Shown: positions 46,293 through 58,457 of the stretch, piece by piece | Position numbering within the stretch: the first letter of the stretch is position 1 | Layout of the letters: each line of letters starts with the position of its first letter | Origin: Paramyrothecium sp. XJ0827 | Taxonomy: Eukaryota > Ascomycota > Sordariomycetes > Hypocreales > Stachybotryaceae | Length of the DNA: 64,000 bases | Direction: 5' to 3' | Assembly: GCA_020881915.1 (NCBI GenBank) | Contig: JAJFPB010000004.1 | Location: 1,550,001-1,614,000, forward strand | The notes under the pieces: model-generated | Told to the model about the DNA's origin: nothing | What the model saw: the letters and a program-made list of their open reading frames with translations, nothing else | Databases searched by the model: none | Translations under genes and position numbers: made by a program

Positions 46293-48844
46293 ATGGGACG
46301 CAAACCATCACTTCCCACCATGAGCAGCCGCTCTAGCTCGACTGCTTCCCTTAACAGGAGGCAAGATCCCATACTTCCCTACTCGAAACTTCCCGAAAAA
46401 GCACAATTTCGAGCAAGGTCACTCCTCGGTCATTCGTTGTATCGCCGAGTCCTCATCTGGTCGTGTGTCAGCTTGCTTCTTGTGGGCGTTGCGCTGTTCC
46501 ATCGCCGAGACAGAGCGGCCTACGATGTCGCGTCTCCCTCGTTCACAACAGTCAAACCTCCTTCCGTTAGGATTCATGAGGACACTGATGTCGCTTCTCC
46601 GGGTCATACCGGCGCCAACGCTGGCGTTGGGCCTGTTGTGGTGAATGTTCCCGAGAACAAGGAGAATACTGCCAAGGTTAAGAAGCCGCTGGAGGCCCCT
46701 AAGGCAGCACCCAAGGAGGCCGGAAAGAAGATGGGCAAGGAACCCGGCAAGAAGACAGGAAGCGAGGCAGACAAGGAAACAGCCCCCTTGGTAAAGGAGC
46801 CCCAGGATGTGGGCAAGCCAAAGGGTTCGAAAGCGCCGGCCGCAGAAGGCAAGGCAGATAAAAAGGTAGAGCAGGGCAAAGCGGCCGGTGAGCTACCTTC
46901 AGAAGAACCCCAAGAGCAGCCAGAGGGAGCTGCCTGGCTCAAATTCAAACAGTGAGTGGCGCTTAAATCTTGCCATCGATTCGGTATTGACATACATCTT
47001 CCAGTCTCAACGCATACTTCTTCGGACTAAAGACACTGGTCAGCAAGGCGGAACACGAGGCCGAATATCCTAACCCGGCCCGACCAACGCCCTTCTCCCA
47101 ACCACCAATTTCTCAGGACATCCCCAAGCCGAAGCCGTACAATCCTTACAAATCTGATGATATCGTAACTTGCTATCTCGACAAGGGCAAAACGGTCCCA
47201 GCGCCCAGCCTCTATGCTTACGAAGGAGTCACGAAGAATGCCCCTGACCCAGCACTTGGTTCTTATGAGTTGCTCGGAATCAGGGACGACGTGTGCTTCG
47301 ATCGATTTGGCCGATACGGCGTCTATGGCCTAGGCTATAGCAAAAACGACGGCGGTAGCGGCACTGGGCGTGACACGGAAGCCTCTGGAAGCGAAGAGGT
47401 GTGGTCAGAATCCGGCCAGATCAATTACACCGACATGGACTGGGGCGCTGCGCAGGAACGTTGCTACGAAGCCAACAAGCACCGTTTTCGAACTTCCGAC
47501 GATTCGCCCACTGAATTGAAATCTCGCGACGCTGCCGGTAAGAAAAGTAGAGTTGCGGTTGTTATCCGTCTCTACACCGGCTTCAAGTGGACTGAGCACG
47601 TGTTGCTGAACTTCCGAGCGCTCGTCAACGAGTTAGCTCTGAAGTCAGGCGGTGAATACGGTGTGCACTTTCTGCTACATATCCGGGACGTTGATATCCC
47701 AATCTGGGCCGACGAAGAGACGGTGCAGCAAGTGCTGGATGAAAACATTCCAGAAGAGTTCCACAGCATGGTCACACTCTGGAGTGTACCCCAGATGAAG
47801 CTCATGTACCCCGGCAACTTTAAAAAGCCACTTGCGAACCCTAGCAGCTCTGATATCCATGGAGTCTATCGCAGTGCACACATGCCTCTGCAAGTGTTCG
47901 CCGTGGAGCATCCCGAGTATGACCATATTTGGAACTGGGAGATGGACATGCGCTACCTGGGCAACTACTACGAGTTCTTCGACCGGATCGGTAGCTGGGC
48001 TACCCAGCAGCCTAGACCCCTGATCTGGGAGCGAAGCGAGCGTTACTTCATTCCATCGTACCACGGGACCTGGGAAAACTTCACCGACGTGGTCAAGGAA
48101 AACGTCGCAAGTTCTGGCCGCCCTCCTATTTATGGACCTATGGAGTTCGAAGGCAGGTTGCCACTTCGACACGAGGAGGATGGGCTCACAGCGTTGCCAG
48201 AGACGTGTGATGGCGAAGACCAGAGCAAATGCGGTGTGGGCGAGGACGCCGACTTCATCAGCTTGAACCCTATTTTCGATGCGGACCAGTCCGGTTGGGT
48301 TTTCGGCCTCGACGCCACGGGCTGGGATAAGCCGCCCCCACGACGGACCGCTATCATCACGGCGTCGCGAATGAGCCGGCGTCTGCTGTTAGCCATGCAC
48401 GAGGAGGTCTGGCGACATCACCACAGCATGTTTACAGAAATGTTTCCGCCTAGTGTGGCGCTTCATCATGGCCTGAAAGCCGTCTACGCGCCTCATCCAG
48501 TCTTCCTTGATCGAGCATGGTACCCAGCTGCAAGCATTGATGTCGCTTTCAATGGCGGGCGTGACCACTCCACTTCTGGCCATGGGAGCCCGTTCGATTT
48601 GCGGAATGAGCACAACCATGCTGGTGCCAGCTGGTACTTCAACAGCGAGTTTGCTGGTCTTCTGTGGCGACGATGGCTCGGATACGCTCAGATGGATGGT
48701 CGTGGTGACGGCGGCGGCCGAGCTGGTGAAGGAACAGAGAGGGGAGGCAAGAAGGAGGAGGAGAGCAAGGACGGCAGCGGCAGAATGTGCCTCAGGAGTA
48801 TGTTGGTGCATCCCATCAAGCGGGAGCACCCAACGGAGGCATAA
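46293..48844 (+). CDS. DUF3405 type II membrane protein
   Basis: Predicted 832-residue protein of the fungal DUF3405 family, likely Golgi/secretory and possibly glycosyltransferase-related (inference; no activity is established by the sequence). Exon 1 is 46293-46951, the intron is 46952-47004 (53 nt) and exon 2 is 47005-48844. A basic cytosolic N-terminus of about 52 residues is followed by one membrane anchor (VLIWSCVSLLLVGVALF, residues 53-69), a low-complexity stalk rich in Lys, Pro, Ala and Glu (about 115-210), and the lumenal domain. Family-typical blocks are RVAVVIRLYTGFKWTEHVL, YDHIWNWEMDMRYLGNYYEF, ERSERYFIPSYHGTW and NPIFDADQSGWVF. The acidic DEWNWEMD-type motif could bind metal or sugar nucleotide. 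The C-terminus after about 790 is Gly/Glu/Lys-rich. Confidence 0.85.
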
Positions 48845-50328
48845 AAGGACGACGGGAACACCGAGACCCTGTTCCACCAAACCCCAAATCAGTTGCGCAC
48901 GCTTGCAACCACACAGCCGACCACTGCAAAAGTGATTGGATTTTTCCAGATCGTCAGCACAGAATTCCTACAAAGGGAGTGCATCCCTGATGTCTGTTTA
49001 TACCCATTTCTGCACCTTCACTTTTTCCGCTTTCATTTTGTCTTTTCTACCGAGCAAATCCTGCCTGGGCATGGGATTATCAAACACTTAGATGGGGCGC
49101 ATGACGATAAACTGCGCGGGGCGTTTACTTGAGTTGCTTTCAATATGTCAGATGCATTGGGGTTTTATAGATAAATATGGGGTTATCGTCTACAGGCGAA
49201 GTTGGAGTTTTTTTTTCGTCCAAGGCTTTCTCAAAAGTCGTTTGACAGGGAAATGAACAAGCTGAATATACTCATTAGCCTTCAACGTGTTTGTTTTGAT
49301 TTCCGCATTTGATGCAGTTAAAGACTTGCGTGTTGTAACATTCTACGCTGTGAGTGCACTTACAAGATCGCAATCAAAATGCTAGGCTTACCTCTCCGTG
49401 GGTGTCGCAGCCAATATTCATGCTATCTGCAGTCACACATGCTCGTATCACGCCGAGGGTAGGCCGGCGTCTGAGGGATTCATCCAAAGAATGAAACAAA
49501 AAAACAAAAAAAAGAGATGTATTTGCCCTTTCCATCGTTCATTCATACGGAAATGCGGGCTGTTCGTCCCGCTCGCCCGCTCCGTCTAATTCTTGCCCGA
49601 CCCAGATGTTGTGGAAAACATTCGGGAAAGGAAGAAGATACAAGCCGTCAAAAGCAATAAACGCGAGGTAAAAAAAAAAATTAACCAACCACCTCCAGTA
49701 AGAAATGCAACGAATAGCAGTATCGCCCAAGAGCCAGCTCGTCGTTGCCCTCCACAGCGCAGCACCCTCCTCGCTTGCTGCCCGACATCGCTTAGCCCCT
49801 TTCAAATAATAGCAAGCACCGCCGACCCTGCTGTCTCCAAAGCATCCAACCAAACTTTCCAAGCAGTCCGCAATATATAAATGGAGAGGGGAAAAAAACT
49901 AGCAACCAGAAGGGTTTTCCCAAGTCCCAAGATGGATGAAAATGGATGCGCCGGACGGGATTGATCACCAAATCGGCCTCTGGCGTAAGGAGAGGTCCTT
50001 GACTATGGAGTGGCTGGTCAGCCATGTCCACAAGACCACGCTTGGCAAGCTCGTTCAGAGCCACAATGTCTTCGCCTTTGAGTTGAGGCGCTTTTGCCTT
50101 TTGAGGAAGCTAGTATGCCGTTTATGCAGGAAATCTCGATTAAAGGTATCCGTCAACGCCTAAACGCCGCTCCCCGGATCCATGTAAGAGCATGCGAAAA
50201 GAGGGCAAGGTCAAATAATGAAGCCCAAATTGTCGGTGTGTCCGCAGCACAGAGTCTGAAGGCTTGCCAGTGCCTCGCAAGACCTAGCGCTGGTTTTCTT
50301 CTGCCGAGGTAACTAGGCAGAAGCGCGT
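48845..50328. other. intergenic, convergent 3' ends
   Basis: 1.5 kb between convergent genes. It contains AT-rich patches and A-runs (near 49500-49515 and 49669-49680). No coding or RNA feature is recognised. Confidence 0.5.
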
Positions 50329-51786
50329 TTACTTTCGCAGGATGGCATCGTAGAAGCTGACCAGAGCAGTAACTGCGCTGCCAACCAGGACACCCTGGTA
50401 ACCACCATAGACGGCGCGGTTGAGTCGCCTAATCGAGACATCGGAGAGCAGGCCGCCAAACGTGACCCCCTGTCCGTACACGACGTAAGAAATGAGTGCC
50501 TTCGCAATGCTGAAGGTGAGGGGGTCAACGACGTATTCAGGGCTGCTAGACTTGGAGCGAGTGCGGTGGACGGGAGCGTTGCTGAAGCTCAGGTTGAAGA
50601 AATATCCAAACACGCTAGGGACGACAAAGCTGGTGAAGACCCAGGTCAGAGCAGGGGACCAGAAGCTTGAGGTGAGCAAGAGGAACATGTCGGGCAGGTA
50701 GACAGGCGTGTCCGAGGTACCCAGAGCAGTGACTGCAGGGATGGTGAAGGCATAGCGGTTCGAGAGTACTTCGGACCGGATGAAGAAGAGCTCAAAAGCC
50801 TGAACCAGGAACAGTATGCTGGTCACGGTACTCAAAGCCTCACGCGTGGCATGAGCTCCCTCAGTAATGCCGCTCTCCTCGTACAAGGACGTGACGCGCT
50901 GGCGAACGACCAGAGTGGAACGGTCAACAGCATTGGCGACATCGGCAGGGGTGGCAGGCAAAGGTATGCGTGCAGCAACCTGGGACAAGCTTCGTCCTGG
51001 AGTTTGAACAAGAGCGGTAGAGGAGCCACGCGAATCCTCGCTTCTATGTTCAAGTCAGCAACAAGTTCGTGTAAGTCTATGGCGAGCCGGCTTGACGCGC
51101 TCATGAATCCCACAAGCGGGAGGCAGTTGCGCATCCAGAAGCTCGCAGCCCTGTTGGGAAACTGGACACCAACGGCGGCTCAGAGTAATCGAAGGAGAGG
51201 AGCACTCACTCAGCGGCAATCTCCTCAGCAACCTTGGTTATCCTCCGCTTTGTGACTTTGAGGGTCCTCTCGGCCTCTTCCTTCAAGGATTCGCGCTTGA
51301 CGGGGGAGCCGAGAGCCTTTGAGCGACTGTTGAAGTATCCAGTCAAGTCAGAACGAGAGGCGAAGCGAGTGCTGTGCTCGGCAAGGTAGTCGTCAAGGGC
51401 AGCCTCTAGCTCGCTCTTCTTGAAGGTTTCGAAGCTGATTCGGCCAATGTCAGCAACTGGGCTTCAAATGCTCGGACGCGTGCACGTGCAACGACCGTGT
51501 GTCGCGGGAATTGCGGCGGGGGGTTGAGTGCAGAGGGGCTGGCGATGGTGCTTCCAGGCGCGCAGCATGGTCGTCCGTCGCGTCGCAAGATCGTGTGTTT
51601 TGGGATCTCTCAGCGAGACGCGCCCGAGCTCCGCGGCTTGGGAGACGTGTCTAGGTGAATGACGGAAAATGAGAGAGAGTAAACATACTTTTTGAGGCCG
51701 ACATTTTCGGCGATCTCGACAAGATCGCTCTTGCGCTGGGCACGCAGCCAGCTGTTTGTCGATGTGGCGACGGGCGGAGCAGCCAT
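50329..51786 (-). CDS. multi-pass membrane protein with SAP-like N-terminus
   Basis: Unrecognised 345-residue protein. Exons: 51786-51689, 51434-51210 and 51043-50329; introns are 254 and 166 nt, longer than most here. All three join in phase, giving VAEEIAAESEDSRGSSTALV across the last junction. The N-terminus WLRAQRKSDLVEIAENVGLK, then NFETFKKSELEAALDDYLAE, looks like a SAP/HeH-type helix-extended-loop-helix. A basic linker (KVTKRRITKVAEE) follows. Then come about four hydrophobic segments: STVTSILFLVQAFELFF, the long YLPDMFLLLTSSFWSPALTW to VPSVFGYFF stretch, SIAKALISYVVYG and GVLVGSAVTALVSFYDAIL. It ends ILRK, a dilysine-like C-terminus. The combination suggests an inner-nuclear-membrane or ER protein that may touch DNA or chromatin, but this is inference. 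Convergent with the DUF3405 gene. Confidence 0.75.
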
Positions 51787-53495
51787 TGCGTGTGTTGACT
51801 TTGAAGCTTGGAGGAGCTCGGGTAGCTGGGGAGAGCAACAAAGCGCGACAAGTCAAGCTGACACCGGGAAAATCGGGTATCGACGCGGTCGCACAAAGAA
51901 TGCGATTTCAGCGATGCTGATGAATAGCGTCAATGCGTTGGGTGGCGCGTTAAGGAAGCTGTTGAAGGATGATGGTACGCGATGGTTTGTTGGTAGTAGA
52001 TTTGTGATGGTAATGGTAACGGGTGGGAGGAGCTTGGGCAGGTAAGTTAGACTTGCGCGCGCGCGGACAAGTGCGGTATAGATGGTATGTAAGGTATGTA
52101 AGTCAGGTAAGGTAAGGCAAGGTCGCTGTCTGTGCAGTGGAGCGGAGCGAAGTGGAGGGGCGCGCGCGGGAGGGGACGCCAAAAGAGAAGAGGGAAAAAA
52201 AAAGCCCGTGTGCTGCTGAAGGCAAGACGATCTGGGGCCGACGAGGGTTGGAGACAAGGAGGCTTTGGCGTTGTTTATGTTTTCGCTCCCCCTCCACCCC
52301 CGTCCGGTCTGTCGACTCCCCGCCTTTGGCTGATACTTTCCCAGAGTACCTACGGTAGTAAGGTACCCTGGCCTGCCGTGATTGCCAAAGTAGTACGTGT
52401 CATTCCTGCATGCAGAAAATACCTCGAGGCCCGCGGGCACTTACCTGACCAAGGAAAGTCTCCCTCACCAAAGAGCAAGTATCGAATACATGGACCAATG
52501 CAATGCCTCTCGCCGCATTTAAAAAATTAAAAAAAAAATTGTTTACATCGCCTCGCCTTGTCAAATCACTCGAAGTTGAAGTACGGTACGCCGTGTTCTC
52601 TGCTAGTCTAGTTGCCTCGGATCGGCCAATAAAATGGAGCGGAACGAGAGCTCTAGTCAGTCGTGACCATGCGCGGCACGTCCGATTTACGTGCAACGAT
52701 GCCCTTCGTCTTGGGGAAGGGCTAGCTTCACACTGCTCTGTTTGACATCACCCGCCTAAGGCTGCGGTACCCCACGCTACTACCGGTAGACTCGAGGGGA
52801 TGAGGCACGAGAAGAGGGTAAGGTAGGCCAGATCATTCCGTCACAGGCGTCAAAGCTCTCATCGCCGGATTCTCCCCTCTCCAACTCGGTAGGTATCAAC
52901 TCAGGCCAAGTACGAATATGTTCTAGTAGTCCGTGCTACACCATTGTCCACACATAGCTTGCCTTACCTTACCTTAAGTACCTGATGGTATGGTAGATCT
53001 GCCGCGCCAGTGTCCATATAGTCCAGCCCTACGGCTTTTACTTTCCTAAAGCGCTATCCAACGAGGCCGCTAAACCATGGGCATTCGATCCATGAATGGG
53101 TCTGAGGATGCCTTCGATGGGTGGCTTGCTAATTACCAAGGGCGCTGCTGATCAACCTGGCAACGTCCTAAGCGGGAGGGGTTTCTACCTTACCCATAAA
53201 ACAGAATAAACATTGAGTTCCCATCGTGATTTAGGCCCCAAAGCAGTTACAAGGAACATGAGCAAAAGGCCCGCACTGCATGTACTGGCTGGCTATACTC
53301 CAAGGCAAGTCAGCCAGCCACCTCGACTTATCTGATACGAGTGCGATAACTTTGGGGGTAGTAAACCAAGCGCTCTGTCTCCTAGGTACCTCGAGAAGCA
53401 AGGAAGGGCCCTTGTCTCACTTGTACAATTACTAAGATTCTTGTCGCTTCTCTCGTCAACATGCCTCCTAACCTTCATCTTCATCATCCGCATCT
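51787..53495. other. intergenic, 1.7 kb
   Basis: Upstream of the SAP-like gene and 3' of the P450 gene. Holds GGTAA/CCTTA arrays (52106-52115 and 52962-52976), a short A-run (about 52528-52539) and several GGTACC words. No gene is recognised. Confidence 0.5.
52962..52976 (+). repeat. (CCTTA)3 array
   Basis: Three tandem CCTTA units, the same pentamer class as at 4701, 35114 and 52106. Confidence 0.9.
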
Positions 53496-55623
53496 TCAGC
53501 TGTCTAGCCAGTTCACAAATCTTTCTTCCCCCCGCTTGACAAGCCTTAACGGCACATGCCTCTTACCATGGAGCTTGAGCGTGAGCAGCATTTCCACCGT
53601 TGTCAGAGTCTCGCGGGTCTTCTCCTGCGCCAACCCATACACCCTCCTTGCCTCCTCTTTGCTCATCCGTAACACCTCCTCATCGCTGGCCCATTCGTCA
53701 ACCGCCAGCTCCACGCTGTACGTTTGGAACAAGACTGCCAGCATTGCGATGATTTCTACCTGTGCGATGCGCCTCCCAATACACGACCGTGACCCGGCGC
53801 TAAAGGGAATGAATGCTCCTGGTGCTGGTCGAAAGAGCTGTTCACTGATCTCCGCGTCAGCGCCGGCTTCCTGCCTGCTATCGCCGTCTGGCCTGCGTTT
53901 CTCGAACCATCGCTCCGGAACGAAATCGTTAATGTTGCTCTTCCCCGCGTGTATCTTGCTGGGCTGTGTGGGCCAGTAGCGTGGAACACGATGAACCGAT
54001 ACCGCGAGCACCGATACTCCTGCGTTGGCAGGCAGCGTGTAGTCCTTCCCATCCTTTCTGACGACCTGGTCATGATTACTGGACACCATTTTGGGCGTAT
54101 CCATCACGGGTGGAAGAAGTCGCAGTGTCTCATTCATGACCGCCCCCAGCATGCTTCCCATCATTCCATTGACTAAGCTCTCATAGTCCCAATTCTCTGG
54201 TGCCGTGTCTCTCACAAGGTTATCGATATCTTTCTGGAGCCGTCGTTGAGACGCAGGGTTTGTAGCGAGCTCGACAATGGAAAAGTGCAGCACGTTCGCT
54301 GATGTCTCATGGCCGGCCAAAAGGATCAGAAACGCGGTACCAACAATCTCATCGCGTGAAAGCGTCCTGTCTTGTCCCGCTTCAGTGGTTACTTGTTTTC
54401 GTCTTGTGTCGGTTGAACGAACAAGCTGGCCCATCAAGTCCATACCAGCCTCCGGTCGGTTGCTGCCGCGTCCCTCAACAAGCTTCTCGTTCATCAACTC
54501 TGACATGTATAATGCAAAGTCTTGGTGCGATTGTGCCGCCAGCTTGGCGGCCTTCATCGGAAGCCGCTCTGTGAGAAGCCGTTAGCCCGGTGTCTTGGCC
54601 CGGAGAAGAGGCCGGGAGAGTGCACTTACTCAGCACGCTTACCGGGAGAATGACGAGGAAGAAGAAGTGCTCTAGAACATATTTCATGGTATCTGCGAAG
54701 CTCAGGCCATGCCCTCGGGGCGGCTCCAGACTCTCATACTTGCGGAGCTTGGGATCTGTTTCCCTGGACAGGCTCTGCCCGGGCCAGAGGAGAGAGAGGC
54801 CAAACCCAACGTAGGATATGACGTTCAATGCCAGCTTCATAGTATCATGCTCCAAGGTACGCAAGTTCTCCTTGCGGTTGCCTGCTGAGTCAGTCCACAT
54901 CTCGAGCATTGTCTTCGACTGTCGAACGGCTTCATAGAAAACAAGGGCTGCGTTCTCCTCGTTGAACGAACCGGACACCGCCTTTCTATGCACTTTCCAA
55001 GTTGCCACGTCTGCAGTGAGTAAGTTCTCACCATAGAGGCGCAAGGCGTCGTAGCGGGCAATGTCCTTGGGGAAGCGCTCCATGCTGCCAGTTACTTGAT
55101 GGATAACCTCGGCATTGGCGACATAGACCTGATGTCTGCTTGGGGAAACAAGCAGGAACATATCACCATATTTCTCAAAATACGCCATCTTTGTGATCCA
55201 GAATACGTTGATGTCCGTAAGCCTGTCATCGGTACAACTGTCAGTGCTGCCGGAGAGACAGATTCACGAAGAATAATCTCATGACGATGTCTGGGAAGAC
55301 AACGAGAAGCCTATACTTACGGAACCCATTGCTCCGTCCAGGACTTGGGGAGCATGCTTATGACAGGCTTCCATATTGGTCTCAGGATTGATGAAGGCAT
55401 GCTTGTTGGGTCCCATGCTACAGCGCAGGTCCCAAGAAAGGCCCTGGTGAGTTTGTGCTGCCTGGCAAAGACGACTGGACTGCCGTTTCGGCGAAGACTT
55501 ACGAGCAACTATGTAGCGTAGGCCGCTACTCTTGGCCTTGGCAATGTTCGCCTGCAGACGAGAGTAAACAGATGATAACCAGTAGGCGACAGCGGCCCCG
55601 AACACGAGGTACAAGGACAACAT
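53496..55623 (-). CDS. cytochrome P450
   Basis: Membrane-anchored monooxygenase, 627 residues. Exons: 55623-55503, 55417-55321, 55222-54630 and 54568-53496. Intron 1 (55502-55418, GTAAGT...TAG) was chosen because it alone gives YIVAPWDPTSMPSS and the conserved PKSWTEQWVPLTDINVFWIT. The N-terminus has one TM anchor (LYLVFGAAVAYWLSSVY). P450 signatures are I-helix AGHET (355-359), K-helix ETLR (417-420), PERW (FVPERWF) and the heme loop FSAGSRSCIG with ligand Cys about 533. It is longer than the usual 500-560 residues because of insertions between K-helix and heme loop. Neighbours are housekeeping genes, so it is not part of a visible biosynthetic cluster. Substrate and CYP family are not assigned. 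Confidence 0.9.
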
Positions 55624-58457
55624 GGTGAGGTAAAGTCTTCACAGCAAGCCCAAGTATGTCTCGGTTTCAACAGGTCTGCGAGCCAACGCGGCCGACCTAG
55701 GGAATATGAAGAAGAGAGTGGGCAGGAGAAAGAGCCTGAAGGAGAGACACCACATGAGACGCAATAGCCTGCCGTACAGTATTTGACATAATGGCCAGCG
55801 GCCGTTGGTCCCCACCCAAATTCACATGAACCCATGAGCTATGGGATGCAAGCTGGCATACCCTTCCTGCTCTCCAGTCTCAGGGGCCCCTAAGCGAAGC
55901 CCACGAGCACACGTCCTGGGCAGGGGAATAAAAAATAAGAAACATGGAGACGGCGTCATTGGCCAGCCTGTGTACGCAGCGATGGCAGCATTCATCAGCC
56001 TCTCCCTTTGCGACCCAAGTGCTCATTCTATGAGCTTGGCCTCGATACTCTCTATACACCTCGCTTACATGCCCCTGTATGCCACCAAGAAGAGCGGGGA
56101 TCGCCAGTTGGCAGGGCCCCGGTGGGCCATGCCAGGATCGTGTTAGGAGATCGCGCGCCCATCCTGGGTTGGCGTAGCCTGATGAATGATGTGCGGCTTG
56201 AAGTCCAGCTACTAGAGCATCTTGCTAATGCAGGCTCAGCCGGATGCAGCCGTGTTGTAAGAGGATAATCGGCGTAGTCCACGGGATATTTGGCAATCTC
56301 CCTCTGACAAGCGAAGTCTTGTTAAAGAAGCACGTTATAGCAACAACGAAGCTAATCGACGCGCACGCAATCCGCCAGAGGCGAGTTGATCCGAGTTTCT
56401 GGCAAGCCTGAGCTTTGGCGGGGCACCGGCAGTGGCAACGGCAGCAGGAGCAGGTTCGGGGGAGGGTGCCAAAGCAGCGCCGGCACCGCTGCTAAAAGAG
56501 TCACTGTCCAGGAAGAGGCACTGGTATTGGTATTGCGATGGGCACGGGCGGAGGAGCCGCTAAGTGTCAAGTCAGGGCCCTGCATATGGTGCCATGGCAG
56601 GCTGGTTATATGCGTGTCTTTGCCGGACACGGACTCTATTCGGAAGGTTGCTGGTGATGCAGAATGTTGCCGTGGCAGCTCATGCCTAACCAGGCCCGGG
56701 GCCGTACGACGGGCCAAGCAGGCCGCCGCATGCGCATGCGCGTCTGAAAGCTGAGACGAAGAAGCGCAGCAGTCGCGCGACAGTTGCGGCGCATGGCCCC
56801 GTGGGCTTGTCCTGCGTGCATCCGACGTGATGACCGGAAGAAAGCGTCCCTACTGCATTGGAATTCCAGAGTCCTTCTATCTCCTTGCCCCATGCGCGCG
56901 CGTCTTGTCCTTTGAACTGATCATGGCCAAGCTACTTGAACTGGCGTGTGGGCGCTATACCATCCGCGACAGCAGAGCAATCCGGGAGAGGAACAAAATG
57001 GGAGACAGCGTGAGGTGCCTACGTAAACTAGATCGAGGACTTTCTGCTCGATCAGTGAAAAGCCTCGATTCGACCAGCCTGGCGCTACACTGCGACATTG
57101 AGGCTTCTACCCCGTCCTGGCTGTGAACTTTTCGCGGGTTTGCAATGGGATCGATTCCGCGATTCGGGGTTTTCCCAAACAGCTCTGGTGAAGATGAGTT
57201 CAAGCACACGATCAGGGTCCGTCCGATTAGAAGGTCACAGATGGTTTCACGAGGTGTACCTGTTGATGGTGACTCTTAAGTGTAACCATGTCAGATGTCT
57301 TTTTACTGAGTCACCGTTGACAGGGAGCATTTTTCTGCTTGGTAGGTTGCCAAGCGGTTAGCAAAAAAGCGATACTGCAAAAGCAAGGGTTCACTAATAA
57401 AATAGTAGAATGAGTAGTGATTTTAATAAGATGTTAATGTATAAATAATAAGTTATAAATTCATATTATAAGCTTCTATAATTTAAATTTTTCAATGATA
57501 TTATTTCTTTTTTTCTTTCTTTTTTTCTTTCTTTTTTTACGTGTAGAATCCCTTTTCAATGATTATAATTGATTTGACTTCGTATTTGCCAACGTCCTGG
57601 TTGTGAGAGGATAACATTTGTTACCTTGTTCAAAAAGTTCATGAGATATGACGTCCTGCATCAAAAGAGGAAATGCCGAGTGATTTCTCTCTAATCATGC
57701 ATCCCATGTGGGTACGGGGGAAGACAGCAAGGAAGACAGGCCGAAGAATGAAAAGAGAATGAAGAGCCATGATGTCGTAAAGATGCTGTTTTTCAACACC
57801 TTCGCTGTACAGGCTCAGGTTCGGCGTCACACACGGCTTCTGCTACACCTGTAGAAAATTCACAGTGAGACGTGGGAATCGATGCACATCCTAGCCCTAA
57901 CGTCAGAGGAAGCATCATACGGCGTCTGGGTAACATCACAGATGACTGAGCTGCTGACTCCTTGAGAATGAGTCAACGCGCAAACTTGGGCTCTGCCGCA
58001 GTATGTGTCACAAGAAGTCGTGGACGTACACACTTGAGAGGTTCAAGCATGAAGCAGATACGCACCCACTGAGCGAAGAAATCCTGCACGGAGCTTTGCC
58101 GTATCGAGTTAGCCAGCACGTCCCTCCAAGTCTCGCACCGGCCGCGGGGAAGACCAGGCACAACCTAATGGAACAGCAAGGCTCTGACTGGGAGGGGGGG
58201 GGAGGGGAGGTACTTTCGTCAGGTACCGCCGTCCCGCGAGGCACAGCAAATGGCAGACTCTCGGATCCTTGCCCCACCAAAACGCACAATCGCCAAAATT
58301 TCAAAGGCTCCATCCACTCCCTCATCATCCCGCCCCGATTACACCAAGCAGCCCGCCTTTTCCTTCTGGATAAATCACCCCCCTCCCGCCGCTCCCTTCT
58401 CCCGTCGTCCACCCTGCTGCTGCTGGCCAGTTCGATCCAGAACTCCTCCAAGTCAAC
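55624..58457. other. intergenic, 2.8 kb divergent region
   Basis: Between the divergent P450 and eIF3i genes. Most is of ordinary composition without recognisable genes. It contains the AT-rich island at 57380-57545. The last 250 bp are the CT-rich eIF3i promoter and leader. Confidence 0.5.
57380..57545. other. AT-rich island
   Basis: About 165 bp composed mostly of A and T, with many TpA steps and a TTTC/T-rich tract at 57505-57539, in otherwise balanced DNA. It could be a heavily RIP-mutated remnant of a repeat or simple AT-rich spacer; no reading frame or terminal repeat identifies an element. Confidence 0.55.

Noticed and set aside
53040..53090. tRNA-Arg-like 5' half on the minus strand (TAGCGGCC...TTGGATAGCGC)
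   Set aside because: The D-arm-like part is suggestive, but no anticodon stem pairing and no T-arm GGTTCRA follow, so at most it is a degraded fragment.
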